This document shows positions 17,508 to 26,781 of a DNA stretch of 64,000 nucleotides, in pieces. Position numbers and translations under genes: made by a program. The DNA comes from Dehalococcoidia bacterium (lineage in GTDB: Bacteria > Chloroflexota > Dehalococcoidia > SpSt-223), in assembly GCA_026003895.1 (NCBI GenBank), contig BPIC01000002.1, positions 496,001-560,000 of the forward strand, in the 5' to 3' direction. The number at the start of each line of letters is the position of its first letter. Position 1 is the stretch's first letter. The notes under the pieces are model-generated. The model ran no database searches, was not told the DNA's origin, and worked only from the letters and a program-made list of their open reading frames with translations.

Positions 17508-18701
17508 ATGCCTGGTCCTCTTGCCGGAATTCGTGTCCTCGATCTCACGTGGGCGCTGTCCGGCCCATACGGCACGATGATCCTCGCTGACCTCGGGGCA
17601 GAGGTCATCAAAGTCGAACGACCTCCGGCCGGCGATATCGCACGCGAGAACGGACCGTTTGTCGCGGACGTTTCGTCGTATTTCTTCTCTATCAATCGGG
17701 GCAAACGGTCGATGACGCTCAACCTCAAGCATCCGGAGGGCAAGCGCCTCCTGCGTGAGCTGGTGAAGCACGTCGATGTCCTGACCGAGAACTTCGTTCC
17801 TGGCACGATGGATCGGCTGGGCCTCGGTTATGAGGTGCTCAAGTCAGACAACCCGCGATTGATCTACGCCGCCACCTCGGGGTTCGGCCAAACCGGCCCT
17901 TATCGGAGCCGCCCGGCCATGGATGTCATCGTGCAAGGGATTTCCGGACTGATGAGCATCACGGGACCGGAGGGCGGGCCGCCGGTGCGGGTTGGCACCT
18001 CGGTCGGGGACATCGTCGCGGGGATGTTCACCGCCATCGGCATTTTGGCCGCACTTCAGGAACGCGAGCGGAGCGGCCTTGGCCAAATGATCGATGTCGC
18101 CATGCTCGATAGCCAGATCGCCATCCTCGAGAACGCGCTCGTCCGCTATTTCGTCGCCGGCGAGTTACCCAAGCCGCTTGGCACGCGCCACCCCATCCTG
18201 ACGCCGTTTCAAGCCTTCCCGACCAAGGATGGCTACATCGTCCTCACTCTCACTGGTGGAGGCGAGAACGTCTGGGCGCTGTTCTGCGCCAAGATCGGGC
18301 TCTACGATTACATGGACGACCCGCGGTTTCAGACGAATGCCTCCCGCACCGAGCATCACGCCGAGTTGGAGCGGCTCGTCTCGGCGGCGCTGCGCGAGCG
18401 CACGACGGCAGAATGGCTGGCCGAGTTCGAAGAGCTCGGTATTCCCTGTGGGCCCCTGAACACGATCGCCGAGGCGGTAGCCGATCCTCAGGTCAACGAG
18501 CGTCAAATGATTGTGCGCATCGAGCATCCACGTGCCGGCGCAATTCCGGTGAGCGGCAGTCCTGTCAAGCTGTCGCGGACCCCGCCGGATGTCAGCCGGC
18601 CAGCCCCAGATCTCGGCGCAGACACCGAGGCGATCTTGCACGATCTGCTCGGCCTGACTGACGACGAAATCACACGGTTACGCGCTGCCGGCGTGTTGTG
18701 A
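17508..18701 (+). CDS. CaiB/BaiF (family III) CoA transferase
   Basis: The product has 397 residues and transfers CoA between acyl groups through an aspartyl-CoA intermediate. The N-terminus 'GIRVLDLTWALSGPYGTMIL', 'DLGAEVIKVERP' and the catalytic Asp in 'RPAMDVIVQGISGLMS' are present. It ends 'LLGLTDDEITRLRAAGVL'. Its stop overlaps the GTG of a chromate-transporter half by four bases, which places it first in a three-gene operon. The acyl substrate is not identifiable. Confidence 0.92.
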   Translation: MPGPLAGIRVLDLTWALSGPYGTMILADLGAEVIKVERPPAGDIARENGPFVADVSSYFFSINRGKRSMTLNLKHPEGKRLLRELVKHVDVLTENFVPGTMDRLGLGYEVLKSDNPRLIYAATSGFGQTGPYRSRPAMDVIVQGISGLMSITGPEGGPPVRVGTSVGDIVAGMFTAIGILAALQERERSGLGQMIDVAMLDSQIAILENALVRYFVAGELPKPLGTRHPILTPFQAFPTKDGYIVLTLTGGGENVWALFCAKIGLYDYMDDPRFQTNASRTEHHAELERLVSAALRERTTAEWLAEFEELGIPCGPLNTIAEAVADPQVNERQMIVRIEHPRAGAIPVSGSPVKLSRTPPDVSRPAPDLGADTEAILHDLLGLTDDEITRLRAAGVL

Positions 18702-19234
18702 CCCAGCCGCCCCTTGCGAAGTTTCTCGGCCGGGTGCTCTTCATCGCGGCGACGGCGTTCGGCGGCGGGATGGGCGCTCACTATTACCATCATTTCGTCG
18801 AGCGCACCGGCTGGCTCAGCCGCGACCAGTTTTTTCAGGACATGACGCTCGCCCAACTGCTACCGGGCCCAAATATGGTGAACGTGGTTGCGATCATTGG
18901 TCAGCGGTTTTACGGACCGCTCGGGGCGGCGCTCGCGACGATGGTAGTTCTTCTGCCGGGAACCACGCTGCTGGTAGGCCTTGCCTCGCTCATTGCGGCG
19001 GTCCAAGCGAACACGGCGACCGCCCGCGTGATGGACGCTGTTGCGGCGGCGGCCGCCGGCCTGCTCGCGATGACGATCGTTCGACTTGCGCCGAGCGCCA
19101 AGGGGGCGAGGTTCAACGTCGTCATCGTTCTGGTCATCGTCGGGCTACTGATCGTCGTGCGACTGCCGATGGTGCCGGTCGTGCTGGCGGTGGCGCCGAT
19201 TGCGATCTTCCTGAACCGGCCCGGCACGCGATGA
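18698..19234 (+). CDS. Chromate transporter, N-terminal-type half (CHR family)
   Basis: The product has 178 residues, the size of a short-chain CHR protein with one CHR domain. It has 'AFGGGMGAHYYHHFVER', 'LAQLLPGPNMVNVVAIIGQ' (the P-G-P family motif) and about five hydrophobic spans. CHR pairs form a chromate efflux or related anion carrier. The GTG start overlaps the CoA transferase stop, and the stop overlaps the second half. Confidence 0.9.
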   Translation: MTQPPLAKFLGRVLFIAATAFGGGMGAHYYHHFVERTGWLSRDQFFQDMTLAQLLPGPNMVNVVAIIGQRFYGPLGAALATMVVLLPGTTLLVGLASLIAAVQANTATARVMDAVAAAAAGLLAMTIVRLAPSAKGARFNVVIVLVIVGLLIVVRLPMVPVVLAVAPIAIFLNRPGTR

Positions 19235-19752
19235 TCGACCTCCTCGAACTGTATCTGGTCTACTTGAAACTCGGATTTCTCGCGATCGGCGGCGCGGCAG
19301 GGGTTCTTCCCGAAATGTATCGCGAGTTTGTCGTCGTCCACGGTTGGATGACCGACGCCGAGTTTGCGCAGGCCTATGCCATCGGTCAGTTGGCGCCCGG
19401 GCCGAACATGTTGATGCAAATGTACGTCAGCTACCAGCTCGCTGGGTTCGGTGGCCTCGCGGTGGCGCTGCTCGGCTTTTTTGCGCCGACGGCGGCGATC
19501 TGCGCGGCGTTCAGTCGCTGGTGGTACGGCCGGGCAGCCTCCCCGTGGACGGCAGCGATCATTCGCGGGCTGGCGCCTGTCGCCCTTGGCCTGATGGTCA
19601 GCGGCCTTTGGACCGTTGGTCAAGCCGCGATTGTGGATGGTAAGACCGCCGTCATTGCGCTTGGCGCGGCCGGCCTGATGCTCACGCGACGCGTCAACCC
19701 GGTCATCGTGATCGCCCTCGCCGCCGTCGTTGGCTACCTGTCGCCGGTCTAG
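19231..19752 (+). CDS. Chromate transporter, C-terminal-type half (CHR family)
   Basis: The product has 173 residues and is the second short CHR protein. It has 'FLAIGGAAGVLPEMYREFV', 'YAIGQLAPGPNMLMQM' and four to five hydrophobic segments. Paired short CHR proteins insert in opposite orientations and act as heterodimers. The ATG overlaps the previous stop by four bases. Coupling to a CoA transferase gene is unexpected and gives no hint of substrate. Confidence 0.9.
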   Translation: MIDLLELYLVYLKLGFLAIGGAAGVLPEMYREFVVVHGWMTDAEFAQAYAIGQLAPGPNMLMQMYVSYQLAGFGGLAVALLGFFAPTAAICAAFSRWWYGRAASPWTAAIIRGLAPVALGLMVSGLWTVGQAAIVDGKTAVIALGAAGLMLTRRVNPVIVIALAAVVGYLSPV

Positions 19753-19788
19753 CTTGCCGCGGCCCTCGGTTGCCGCTACGCTGCTGGC

Positions 19789-20865
19789 ATGCGTGTTGTC
19801 GGCTCCGCCGCGCTCATTGCCGTCATCGCAACGATTGTCGTCTCCTCAAGCCTGACCTCGGCGACCTCTCCCCGCGGCCAGCGCAGCGCTGTACAGCAAA
19901 AGCATCCGATTCTCGGGGTTCACACTCGCCTCACGGATGAGGTCGAGCCGTGGAAGATCCAACGCACCATGCAGATGGTGCGCGAAATGGGCGCGACGTG
20001 GGTCGTAGAGTACTTTCCTTGGACCTACGTGGAACCAGCCAAGGGACAGTACGACTGGGCGCATGTCGACCTCGTCGTGGATGCTGCGCACGACGAGGGA
20101 CTGACGTTGGTCGCCCGGATTGACAACGTCCCGCCGTGGGCTCGTCCCGCCGGCACGACCGACCGCTACATCGACGCTCGAGGAATTCAGGACTACGGCG
20201 ACTTTTTGGCAGCCTTCGTTCGCCGCTACCTCGATCGAGTCAGGCATTACATCGTATGGAACGAACAAAACACGACCATGGAATGGGGGTTCCGACCCGT
20301 CGATCCGGAAGGCTATGTTGAGCTCCTAAAGGTCGCCTACACGCGAATCAAGGAGGCCGATCCTTCTGCTCTTGTCCTGCCCGGGGCGCTTGCTCCCACG
20401 CTCGAGCGCTCACGCGACGCGCTGGACGATCTCGTCTATCTCCAGCGAATGTATGACGCTGGCGCGAAAGACTATTTCGACCTGATGAACATCCACTCCT
20501 ACGGACTGCGCAGCCCACCGGACGACCCCCCCTCGCCGAATCGGATCAATTTCGCGCGGGCAGCGCTCATCCGCGAGGTGATGGTGCGCAACGGCGACGG
20601 TGAGAAGCTCGCGTTCATCAGCGAGGCTGGCTGGAACGATCATCCGCGCTGGACGAAAGCCGTTCGACCGGCGCAGCGCGTCGAGTACACCGTGCGCGCC
20701 ATCGAAAAGGCCGAAGCCGAATGGCCGTGGCTCGTCGGTCTTTGCTTTTGGACCTTCCGGCTGCCGTTCCCGGCCCGCAACTACAACGACCAGTACACCT
20801 TCGTCGATGGCGAATTTCGTCCCAAGCCGGTGTACGAGGCGGTGCGCGATTGGGCCCACCGCTAG
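19789..20865 (+). CDS. Secreted glycoside hydrolase-like protein (clan GH-A)
   Basis: The product has 358 residues. A signal peptide (V-V-G-S-A-A-L-I-A-V-I-A) precedes a TIM barrel. The acid/base is probably the glutamate in 'HYIVWNEQNTTMEWG', and the nucleophile the one in 'KLAFISEAGWNDH'. 'YFDLMNIHSYGL' and 'GLCFWTFRLPF' fit the strands of GH-A barrels such as GH39 and GH5. A TACGCT box ends six bases before the ATG, so the mRNA may be leaderless. The target polysaccharide is unknown. Confidence 0.75.
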   Translation: MRVVGSAALIAVIATIVVSSSLTSATSPRGQRSAVQQKHPILGVHTRLTDEVEPWKIQRTMQMVREMGATWVVEYFPWTYVEPAKGQYDWAHVDLVVDAAHDEGLTLVARIDNVPPWARPAGTTDRYIDARGIQDYGDFLAAFVRRYLDRVRHYIVWNEQNTTMEWGFRPVDPEGYVELLKVAYTRIKEADPSALVLPGALAPTLERSRDALDDLVYLQRMYDAGAKDYFDLMNIHSYGLRSPPDDPPSPNRINFARAALIREVMVRNGDGEKLAFISEAGWNDHPRWTKAVRPAQRVEYTVRAIEKAEAEWPWLVGLCFWTFRLPFPARNYNDQYTFVDGEFRPKPVYEAVRDWAHR

Positions 20866-20875
20866 TGACGCGAGC

Positions 20876-21547
20876 CTAGGGCACGTCCTCTGGTCCTTGA
20901 TCGACGCGATTTACGTAGAAGCGGCGGATCGCTTCCTCGTCCGGGCGGCTAAGCGGGAGCTTGTATTGCCACGCGACGGCGGTGATGGGCGAGTCCATGC
21001 GTTCGTAGGGCGCCATGATGATCTTCCGACGTCCCCATTTCGAATTCGGGAGACGCAGCGAGATCTCCTCGAGCTGAGTGATCTGGTCGGCCGGCAGGTC
21101 TGGCTTGTAGAGCACGACCACGTAGCCATGTTCGAGGCTGTGTACCCAGTTCCCTTCCGGCACGGGTTGACGATAGAAGCCCGCCGGTGCCGCACTGGGG
21201 TAATGGGGTCCACTCGCCGGAGGATAGGAGCTATACGTCAGCTCCGTGCCGTTGGGGACATGCTGTGCCCCTTCGCTGGGGTACCACGTCGCTCCATCGG
21301 CGGGCTTCGGCTGGACGATCTGCCAGATGCCAATCCCGGCGACCACCGCAAGCACGGCGGCCGCGGCGATCCACCACAACCGATGTCGGTTCTGGGCGCG
21401 TTGGCGGGCAGCGCTGCGACGGGCGGACCGTTGCGCCTTCGCGCCGGCTGAGGGCGATGGCGTGGCCGCACGCGGTTGGCTGCCGGCGTTCGCTGCCGTT
21501 GCCACGCCGGACTTCGGGGAGGAGCCACGTTTCCGTTTTGTTGCCAC
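20876..21547 (-). CDS. DUF3105 membrane-anchored protein
   Basis: I start at GTG 21547, which follows AAAGGAAC and gives 223 residues. A Lys/Arg/Ala-rich cytoplasmic tail of about 65 residues precedes one membrane span (L-W-W-I-A-A-A-A-V-L-A-V-V-A-G-I). The outer domain carries DUF3105 hallmarks: 'YSSYPPASGPHYP', 'WVHSLEHGYVVVLYKP' and the final R-F-Y. The family is common in Actinobacteria and Chloroflexota and its function is unknown. The upstream extension of the frame to 21892 shadows the next gene. Confidence 0.85.
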   Translation of the reverse strand: MATKRKRGSSPKSGVATAANAGSQPRAATPSPSAGAKAQRSARRSAARQRAQNRHRLWWIAAAAVLAVVAGIGIWQIVQPKPADGATWYPSEGAQHVPNGTELTYSSYPPASGPHYPSAAPAGFYRQPVPEGNWVHSLEHGYVVVLYKPDLPADQITQLEEISLRLPNSKWGRRKIIMAPYERMDSPITAVAWQYKLPLSRPDEEAIRRFYVNRVDQGPEDVP

Positions 21548-21626
21548 GTGAAGGTTCCTTTGAGGGATCGTCAGTGGGAGTCTAACGAACGAGCCGGGCC
21601 GGCGAAGAGCATTCTCTTGGAAGAGC

Positions 21627-22811
21627 TTAAACAACCCCCCGCAAGCGGAGCGATTCCCTCTCCGCATCGGAGTAGCCGATCTCACTGAGAATGGCGTCGG
21701 TGTGTTCGCCGAGCGCCGGCACCGCAAATACGCCAGCCTCCTTGCCCCGCACATTGATCGGGTGACGGAGCACCTCGATTTCGCCTGCCGGCGACGGAAC
21801 AACGTCATAGCGGCCTCGCGCCCGCAGCTGGGTATGCTCCCAAACCCCGGCGAGGTCGTTGACCCGACCAAATGGGATATCCGCCGCCTCAAGCCGCCGC
21901 TCGACCTCTGCTACCGTTAGGCTGGCGAACCGCTCTTCAATAAGCGCCTCTAACTCATGGCGATTGGCGAGGCGTTGGGCGTTGCGATCGAATCGAGGGT
22001 CCCGTGCTAAGGCCGGGTCGTCGAGTACGCCCGCGCAGAACCGCACCCACTCGCGCTCGTTTTGGATGGCGAGATTGACTGAGCCGTCGGCGCAACGGTA
22101 CGGTCCGTAGGGCACGATGCCGCTATGTCGCATGCCGGCGCGTTGCGGCGGCGTGCCACCATAGTGGGCGAAGTAAAGCGGCGCGGAGATCCATTCCGCG
22201 ATGGCGTCGATCATCGCGATGTCGATTGCTGCGCCGACGCCGGTGCTGGTCCGCTCGTACAGGGCGGCGAGCACTGCGGTGAGGGCATACATTCCTGCGG
22301 CGATATCGACGACCGAGATCCCTGCCTTTGCCGGCTCTGCTGGGCTTCCCGTCACGGCCAGCAGTCCGCCTTCACCTTGCAGCAGCAAGTCGTAGGCTTT
22401 GCGGTCGCGGTGAGGGCCATCCGGTCCGTAGCCGGAGATGTTGCAGACAATCAGCCGTGGGTCGCGGGCGCGCAGCTCGTCGGCGCCGAGGCCAAGCCGT
22501 TCGATTGCGCCGGGGGCGAGGTTTTGGATGAAGACGTCCGCCCGGGCTACCAACCGCCGCATGATTTCGGCTGCTTCCGGCGCTTTCAAATCGAGCGTGA
22601 GACTGCGCTTTCCTCGGCCGACCCAAGCGAACCACGACGAAAGACCGTTCACGGTGGAGTCGTAGGCGCGAGCGAAGTCGCCGCCGTCGGGCCGCTCGAC
22701 TTTGATCACGTCGGCGCCGAGGTCTGCGAGATGCCTCGTGGTGAGCGGCGCAGAGATCGCTTGCTCGACAGCGACAACGCGAACCCCGCGCAGGGGCGCA
22801 TAGTTGGTCAT
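21627..22811 (-). CDS. CaiB/BaiF (family III) CoA transferase
   Basis: The product has 394 residues. It opens 'PLRGVRVVAVEQAISAPL' and has 'LGADVIKVERPDGGDFAR', 'NLAPGAIERLGLG' and the catalytic Asp in 'RKAYDLLLQGEGGLLAVTG'. The C-terminus 'GVFAVPALGEHTDAIL' is typical of the succinyl-CoA or formyl-CoA-dependent branch. It is a single gene, divergent from the GGDEF protein. It is only distantly similar to the transferase at 17508. The substrate is not identifiable. Confidence 0.92.
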   Translation of the reverse strand: MTNYAPLRGVRVVAVEQAISAPLTTRHLADLGADVIKVERPDGGDFARAYDSTVNGLSSWFAWVGRGKRSLTLDLKAPEAAEIMRRLVARADVFIQNLAPGAIERLGLGADELRARDPRLIVCNISGYGPDGPHRDRKAYDLLLQGEGGLLAVTGSPAEPAKAGISVVDIAAGMYALTAVLAALYERTSTGVGAAIDIAMIDAIAEWISAPLYFAHYGGTPPQRAGMRHSGIVPYGPYRCADGSVNLAIQNEREWVRFCAGVLDDPALARDPRFDRNAQRLANRHELEALIEERFASLTVAEVERRLEAADIPFGRVNDLAGVWEHTQLRARGRYDVVPSPAGEIEVLRHPINVRGKEAGVFAVPALGEHTDAILSEIGYSDAERESLRLRGVV

Positions 22812-22878
22812 AGCCTGACTCCGGCAACTGATCGACGAGATGGTAACCGAGGGCGGCGCGTCCGACCGGCGGTCAGGC

Positions 22879-22884
22879 TACAAT
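22879..22884 (+). promoter_or_regulatory. -10 box TACAAT upstream of the GGDEF gene
   Basis: GGC-TACAAT lies 26 bases before GTG 22911. It belongs to the recurrent -10 set described in the findings. Confidence 0.45.
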
Positions 22885-22910
22885 CGTTCAACACGGCTCT
22901 GGGATCCAAC

Positions 22911-24173
22911 GTGGACGATTCGCCGCACCGGGCGTCCGAACGCGAATCGCGGACCGGGATCATGCGGCTTCGGTTCCCGGCGCTCGTTGAAGCCGCATAT
23001 CAAGCGTACCTCGACGAACGGTTTCGAGGCTGGGTTAGGCTGGCATGGGTGGCCAGCGTGCTGATGCTCATCGGGCGGACGCCCTTGATCGCGGTCTTCA
23101 GCATCCAAGACGTGCCACCGGAGATCGAGGTTGGCACCTACGCCCTCCCGAGCTTCGTCGTGCTCAGCGGGTTCAACGTCGTTGCGCTTGTGATCGCACT
23201 GGTAGGCGCCGGTCGCACCTTCGCCGGAGCCTCGGTTCGCGAGGCGCAGCGGACGGCGATTGCCGGCGGTGTAGTGCTCATTCTCGCTTTTCTCTCTACC
23301 CACAACCTTCGCACTGTGCCGAGCTACCTCAGCCCAATGGGAATCCCGCTGATTGTGCTTGGGCTCGTCCTCGGCTTTCGCCTCGGATTTGGCTGTACCG
23401 CGGCGCTTGTCGCGCTGACGCTCGCCTTGCAGATGGGGTTCGAGCGCTTCAACACCTTCCCAGCACTCGTCAAGGCCAATGCGCTGTTCATCGTCGTACC
23501 GTACCTCGTGCTCGCGCTCGTGATCGCATATTTGCTGGAGCGCGATACGCGCAACGAATTTCTCGTCCGCCGGGCGCTCCAACTCGAGCGGGAGGCACTT
23601 GCTGCCCGCACGGAGCTCCTCGCGCAAGACGCGATGACGGATGAACTGACGCAGGTCGCGAATCGCCGGAAGTTTGAGGAGACGCTGGCGCAGGAATGGC
23701 GTCGTGCTCGGCGAAGTGGATCGCCAATCTCGCTCATCATGCTCGATATCGATCACTTCAAGCGGTTGAACGATCGCTTCGGCCACCGCCACGGCGACGA
23801 CGTTCTGCTGATCATTTCCGATCGGCTGCGCGCTTTTGCGAAGCGTCCGGGTGACCTCGTTGCGCGCTACGGTGGCGAGGAATTCGCCCTGATTTTGAGT
23901 GACACGCCTCGAGTTCCGGCGGAGGAGATTGCGGAACGGCTGCGTCGGGCGATCGAAGGGCTTGGCCTAGCGTCCGGCGTCGAACCGGCGGGGTTCGTGA
24001 CAATCAGCGCGGGCGTCGCCACGATGCGGCCAGCCCTCGGCGGCGAACCGTCGCAGCTTGTTCAAGCTGCCGATGGTGCGCTGTACCGTGCGAAGCAGAA
24101 CGGGCGCAATCGCGTCGACGTCGCCGCGGATCCAGCAGATGTCGAGGGGCTCCGACCGGGGTCGCCGGCGTAA
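22911..24173 (+). CDS. Membrane diguanylate cyclase (GGDEF)
   Basis: The product has 420 residues from GTG 22911; ATG 22962 is an alternative. Five or six hydrophobic spans fill residues 35-210, followed by a short coiled linker and a GGDEF domain. The active loop is R-Y-G-G-E-E-F, and R-P-G-D five residues before it matches the allosteric inhibition site (RxxD). 'DELTQVANRRKF' and 'MLDIDHFKRLNDRFGH' are intact, so an active, product-inhibited c-di-GMP synthase is likely. The membrane part probably senses an external or lipid signal. Confidence 0.92.
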   Translation: MDDSPHRASERESRTGIMRLRFPALVEAAYQAYLDERFRGWVRLAWVASVLMLIGRTPLIAVFSIQDVPPEIEVGTYALPSFVVLSGFNVVALVIALVGAGRTFAGASVREAQRTAIAGGVVLILAFLSTHNLRTVPSYLSPMGIPLIVLGLVLGFRLGFGCTAALVALTLALQMGFERFNTFPALVKANALFIVVPYLVLALVIAYLLERDTRNEFLVRRALQLEREALAARTELLAQDAMTDELTQVANRRKFEETLAQEWRRARRSGSPISLIMLDIDHFKRLNDRFGHRHGDDVLLIISDRLRAFAKRPGDLVARYGGEEFALILSDTPRVPAEEIAERLRRAIEGLGLASGVEPAGFVTISAGVATMRPALGGEPSQLVQAADGALYRAKQNGRNRVDVAADPADVEGLRPGSPA

Positions 24174-24186
24174 GCGGAACCGCCCG

Positions 24187-24466
24187 CGTTGGGAGGCTGG
24201 CGGGCGCTGGTGAGAATGATGGACGGCCGATGGTCATGACGCGCTAGCGCGCCAGAGCCTTGAGAGGGATCTTCGACCAACGTCGATGCCGGGCGACCTC
24301 ACTGGCGCTCGTGTGCTCGGCCTTGACCTCGCGGATGAGCCGCGCCTTCGCGGCTTCCTGCAGCAAGCGCTCGCGCTTCTCGTGGGCGTGGTAGGCAAAC
24401 TCGCTGAACTGCATGGTGCAGCTCCTTTCGTAGTAGGCCTCACCAGCGCCCGCCAACCTCCCAGCG
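24187..24466. repeat. 28-bp inverted repeat flanking a small gene
   Basis: The left arm is 24187-24214 and the right arm 24439-24466. The reverse complement of the right arm matches the left at 26 of 28 bases; the two differences are at arm positions 3 and 11. The arms enclose 224 bp holding one 56-codon gene. I see no target-site duplication outside the arms and no second copy in this window. It resembles the termini of a small non-autonomous element, but a long hairpin acting on the transcript is possible. Confidence 0.6.
24244..24414 (-). CDS. Small basic helical protein inside the inverted repeat
   Basis: ATG 24414 follows AAAGGAG by seven bases, a strong ribosome site, giving 56 residues. 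The sequence is helical and highly charged (H-E-K-R-E-R-L-L-Q-E-A-A-K-A-R-L) with a basic tail (R-H-R-R-W-S-K). No family recognised. The good ribosome site and codon use support a real gene. It lies wholly within the repeat-bounded segment. Confidence 0.5.
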   Translation of the reverse strand: MQFSEFAYHAHEKRERLLQEAAKARLIREVKAEHTSASEVARHRRWSKIPLKALAR

Positions 24467-24614
24467 CGTCGTGAGCATACGGCAACGCGCGGCTGCTGCC
24501 CTCGGCATCTCGGACAGCAAATTTGGCAACAAGTGGACAGCGGTTGCCTGTACCGTCAGGCACGGATCGGGGGCGTGGGGGTTGATCGAAGGGACAGCAC
24601 GATGGCCAAGTTCA

Positions 24615-25277
24615 TCAGGTCAATTGGATGATTCCGCGCTGCACCGCGATCCGGACGGCCTCCGTGCGGGTGCCTGCGCCAAGCTTTTGCAGAATGATTC
24701 CGACGTGGAACTTGACGGTCCGCTCGGTAATGACGAGCCGCTGGGCGATCTCTTTGTTGCGCAGCCCGGCGGCGACCAATTGCAGCACCTCGATCTCCCG
24801 CTCAGTGAGCGCCTCAGCGGCGGGTTCGCGGCCGATCGACTGGACGCGGTCGATCAGCTTGGTGGCCACCGCCGGATGGAGGAGGCTCTGCCCTTGGTTG
24901 ACCAGTCGGATCGCGCGGAACAACTCCTCTCGCGGCGCCCCTTTCAAGAGATAGCCGCGCGCCCCGGCCTGAACAGCGCTGATGATGCGTTCGTCCGTGT
25001 CGTAGGCCGTCAAGACGAGCACGCGGCTGTCTGGCCGGGACTCGAAGATGCGCCGGATCGCTTCTGCGCCATCGAGGTTGGGCATCTCGAGGTCCATCAG
25101 AACGACGTCCGGCTGGTAGCGGTCGGCGAGGTCGACCGCCTCGCGACCATCGGACGCCTCCGCAACGACCACGAAATCGGGCTGCGTTCGCAGCATTCCA
25201 GCAAGCCCTTCGCGGACGACGGGGTGATCATCGACTATCAGGATTCGGATAGGCCGGCGATCCTCGGGTGAGCTCAC
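24615..25277 (-). CDS. NarL/FixJ-type response regulator
   Basis: The product has 220 residues. The receiver domain has 'ILIVDDHPVVREGL' and phospho-acceptor Asp62 in 'VVLMDLEMP', with Thr and Lys switch residues in 'VLTAYD' and 'LLKGAP'. The C-terminal LuxR helix-turn-helix is clear ('LTEREIEVLQLVAAGLRNKE', 'ITERTVKFHVGIILQKLG'). The start is GTG 25277. It is 25 bases downstream of the histidine kinase gene and is its likely partner. Confidence 0.95.
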   Translation of the reverse strand: MSSPEDRRPIRILIVDDHPVVREGLAGMLRTQPDFVVVAEASDGREAVDLADRYQPDVVLMDLEMPNLDGAEAIRRIFESRPDSRVLVLTAYDTDERIISAVQAGARGYLLKGAPREELFRAIRLVNQGQSLLHPAVATKLIDRVQSIGREPAAEALTEREIEVLQLVAAGLRNKEIAQRLVITERTVKFHVGIILQKLGAGTRTEAVRIAVQRGIIQLT

Positions 25278-25302
25278 GCAACGCTCCAGTGCCGAACGTC
25301 GG

Positions 25303-26700
25303 TCAAGCCGGTTTGACCGGGATGTGCAACTCGATTGCCGTGCCGTCTCCTGGGGTCGAGCGCACGTGCAGTGTACCGCCGAGCAGATGCGCGCGCTCTT
25401 GCATGCCGATCATTCCGAAATGGCCATCGCCGATGAGCACTGGGTCATGCGGGTCAAACCCGACGCCATCATCTTCGACGAGCAGGCGCAGCCCATTGCC
25501 GTTCAGCTCGATAGCGACGTTCACCTCGCTCGCTTGGGCGTGCCGATTAATGTTGTTCACCGCTTCTTGGACAATTCGGTACACCCCGTTCTCGATGGCC
25601 GGGGCGATCTCGCCCTCAACGTTGTGTCGGAACGAGTAGTAGTAGCCGTTTTCTTTGCTCGACTGCTCAAGCAGACTGCGGATGGCATCGGCGAGGCTCT
25701 TGCGGGTCAACGAGCGTGACCGCAGGTTCTGGACGGAGCGACGTGCCTCCTCCAAGTTGAGGCGAGCAAGACCGAGCGCACGGGCGATGGCCTCTCGGGC
25801 CCGTTCCGGATCGGCCGGGAGGGCGGCGTCAGCCAGCTCGAGCTGCATCGTAAGCGCCGTCAACCCTTGCGCTATCGTGTCGTGGATTTCCCGGGCGAGC
25901 CGGTTGCGCTCCTCAGTGACGGCAAGTTCACGGGTCTGGTCGTAGAGCCGGGCGTTTTCTATGGCAACGGCGATCAGGTCGGCGAGCGTCTGGGCAGTGC
26001 TCAGGTCGGTCTCATCAAACGCATCGACGTGTCGGCTCTCGATGTCGAGGACGCCTAGCACTTGGTCGCCAATCCGGATCGGCACGGCAAGCTCAGCACG
26101 TGTCTCGGCCAGCCAATCGCGAAAGAGGTAACGGGGCTCCCGCGAGACATCGTTGGCCATAAGCGGTTGCCCGCTGCCCGCGACCCAGCCGACGATGCCC
26201 TGCTCGCCGACCCTCAGCCGATGATGCGGCGTTTCCTGGCCGTATTTGCCGGCCGAGGCGCGCGCTTCCAACACCGTCGGGTCGTCACCTATCAAGAAAA
26301 TGTTGACGTTCTCGAAGCTAAACGCATTCGCAAGCTCGGATGCGATGAATGGAAGCAACTCGTCGAGGTTGCGAATCTGGACCAGCCGTTGCCCAACTAA
26401 ATTGATCGTTCGAAGCTGTTCGGCGCGGTGGCGCAATCGCGCGGTGCGTTCGATGATGAGCGCTTCAAGGCGATGGCGATCGTGGGCGTTGGCGGGTGGA
26501 GCGGGCGTCTCCGGTGGCTCCGCCGGAGGTGCCGGCGCTTCGGCGACGCGTGGCCGACGAACGAGGAACACGAGGAGACTGGCGACCGTCGCCGCGGCGA
26601 CGAGAGCGCGCGACGCGCGCGATCGCCAGAGCGACCAGGCGATTAGGGGCGCCAAAACGCCGCTCCAGAAGGCCAGCAGCATCGGCAGTAGGCTCCGCAT
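25303..26700 (-). CDS. GAF-domain sensor histidine kinase (NarL-partner type)
   Basis: The product has 465 residues. Two N-terminal hydrophobic segments, a Pro/Ala-rich linker and a coiled coil lead to a GAF domain of about 150 residues. A HisKA_3 dimerisation domain follows with phospho-acceptor His in 'RLAREIHDTIAQGLTAL'. The ATPase domain has the N box in 'RIVQEAVNNINRHAQA' and the G1 box 'VEDDGVGFD'. The signal could be redox or a small molecule bound by GAF. It lies between the RidA gene and the regulator. Confidence 0.94.
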   Translation of the reverse strand: MRSLLPMLLAFWSGVLAPLIAWSLWRSRASRALVAAATVASLLVFLVRRPRVAEAPAPPAEPPETPAPPANAHDRHRLEALIIERTARLRHRAEQLRTINLVGQRLVQIRNLDELLPFIASELANAFSFENVNIFLIGDDPTVLEARASAGKYGQETPHHRLRVGEQGIVGWVAGSGQPLMANDVSREPRYLFRDWLAETRAELAVPIRIGDQVLGVLDIESRHVDAFDETDLSTAQTLADLIAVAIENARLYDQTRELAVTEERNRLAREIHDTIAQGLTALTMQLELADAALPADPERAREAIARALGLARLNLEEARRSVQNLRSRSLTRKSLADAIRSLLEQSSKENGYYYSFRHNVEGEIAPAIENGVYRIVQEAVNNINRHAQASEVNVAIELNGNGLRLLVEDDGVGFDPHDPVLIGDGHFGMIGMQERAHLLGGTLHVRSTPGDGTAIELHIPVKPA

Positions 26701-26781
26701 CGGCCGGCATTCCTCCTCGCGCGGGTCGGTCAGCGAATCGATTATGCCGCCGCACCTGCAATGGCGGCAATCGCGCCCGGG

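Noticed and set aside
16239-17771. 510-codon minus-strand frame opposite the glycosyltransferase
   Set aside because: Shadow frame in GC-rich DNA; no ribosome site and no recognisable domain.
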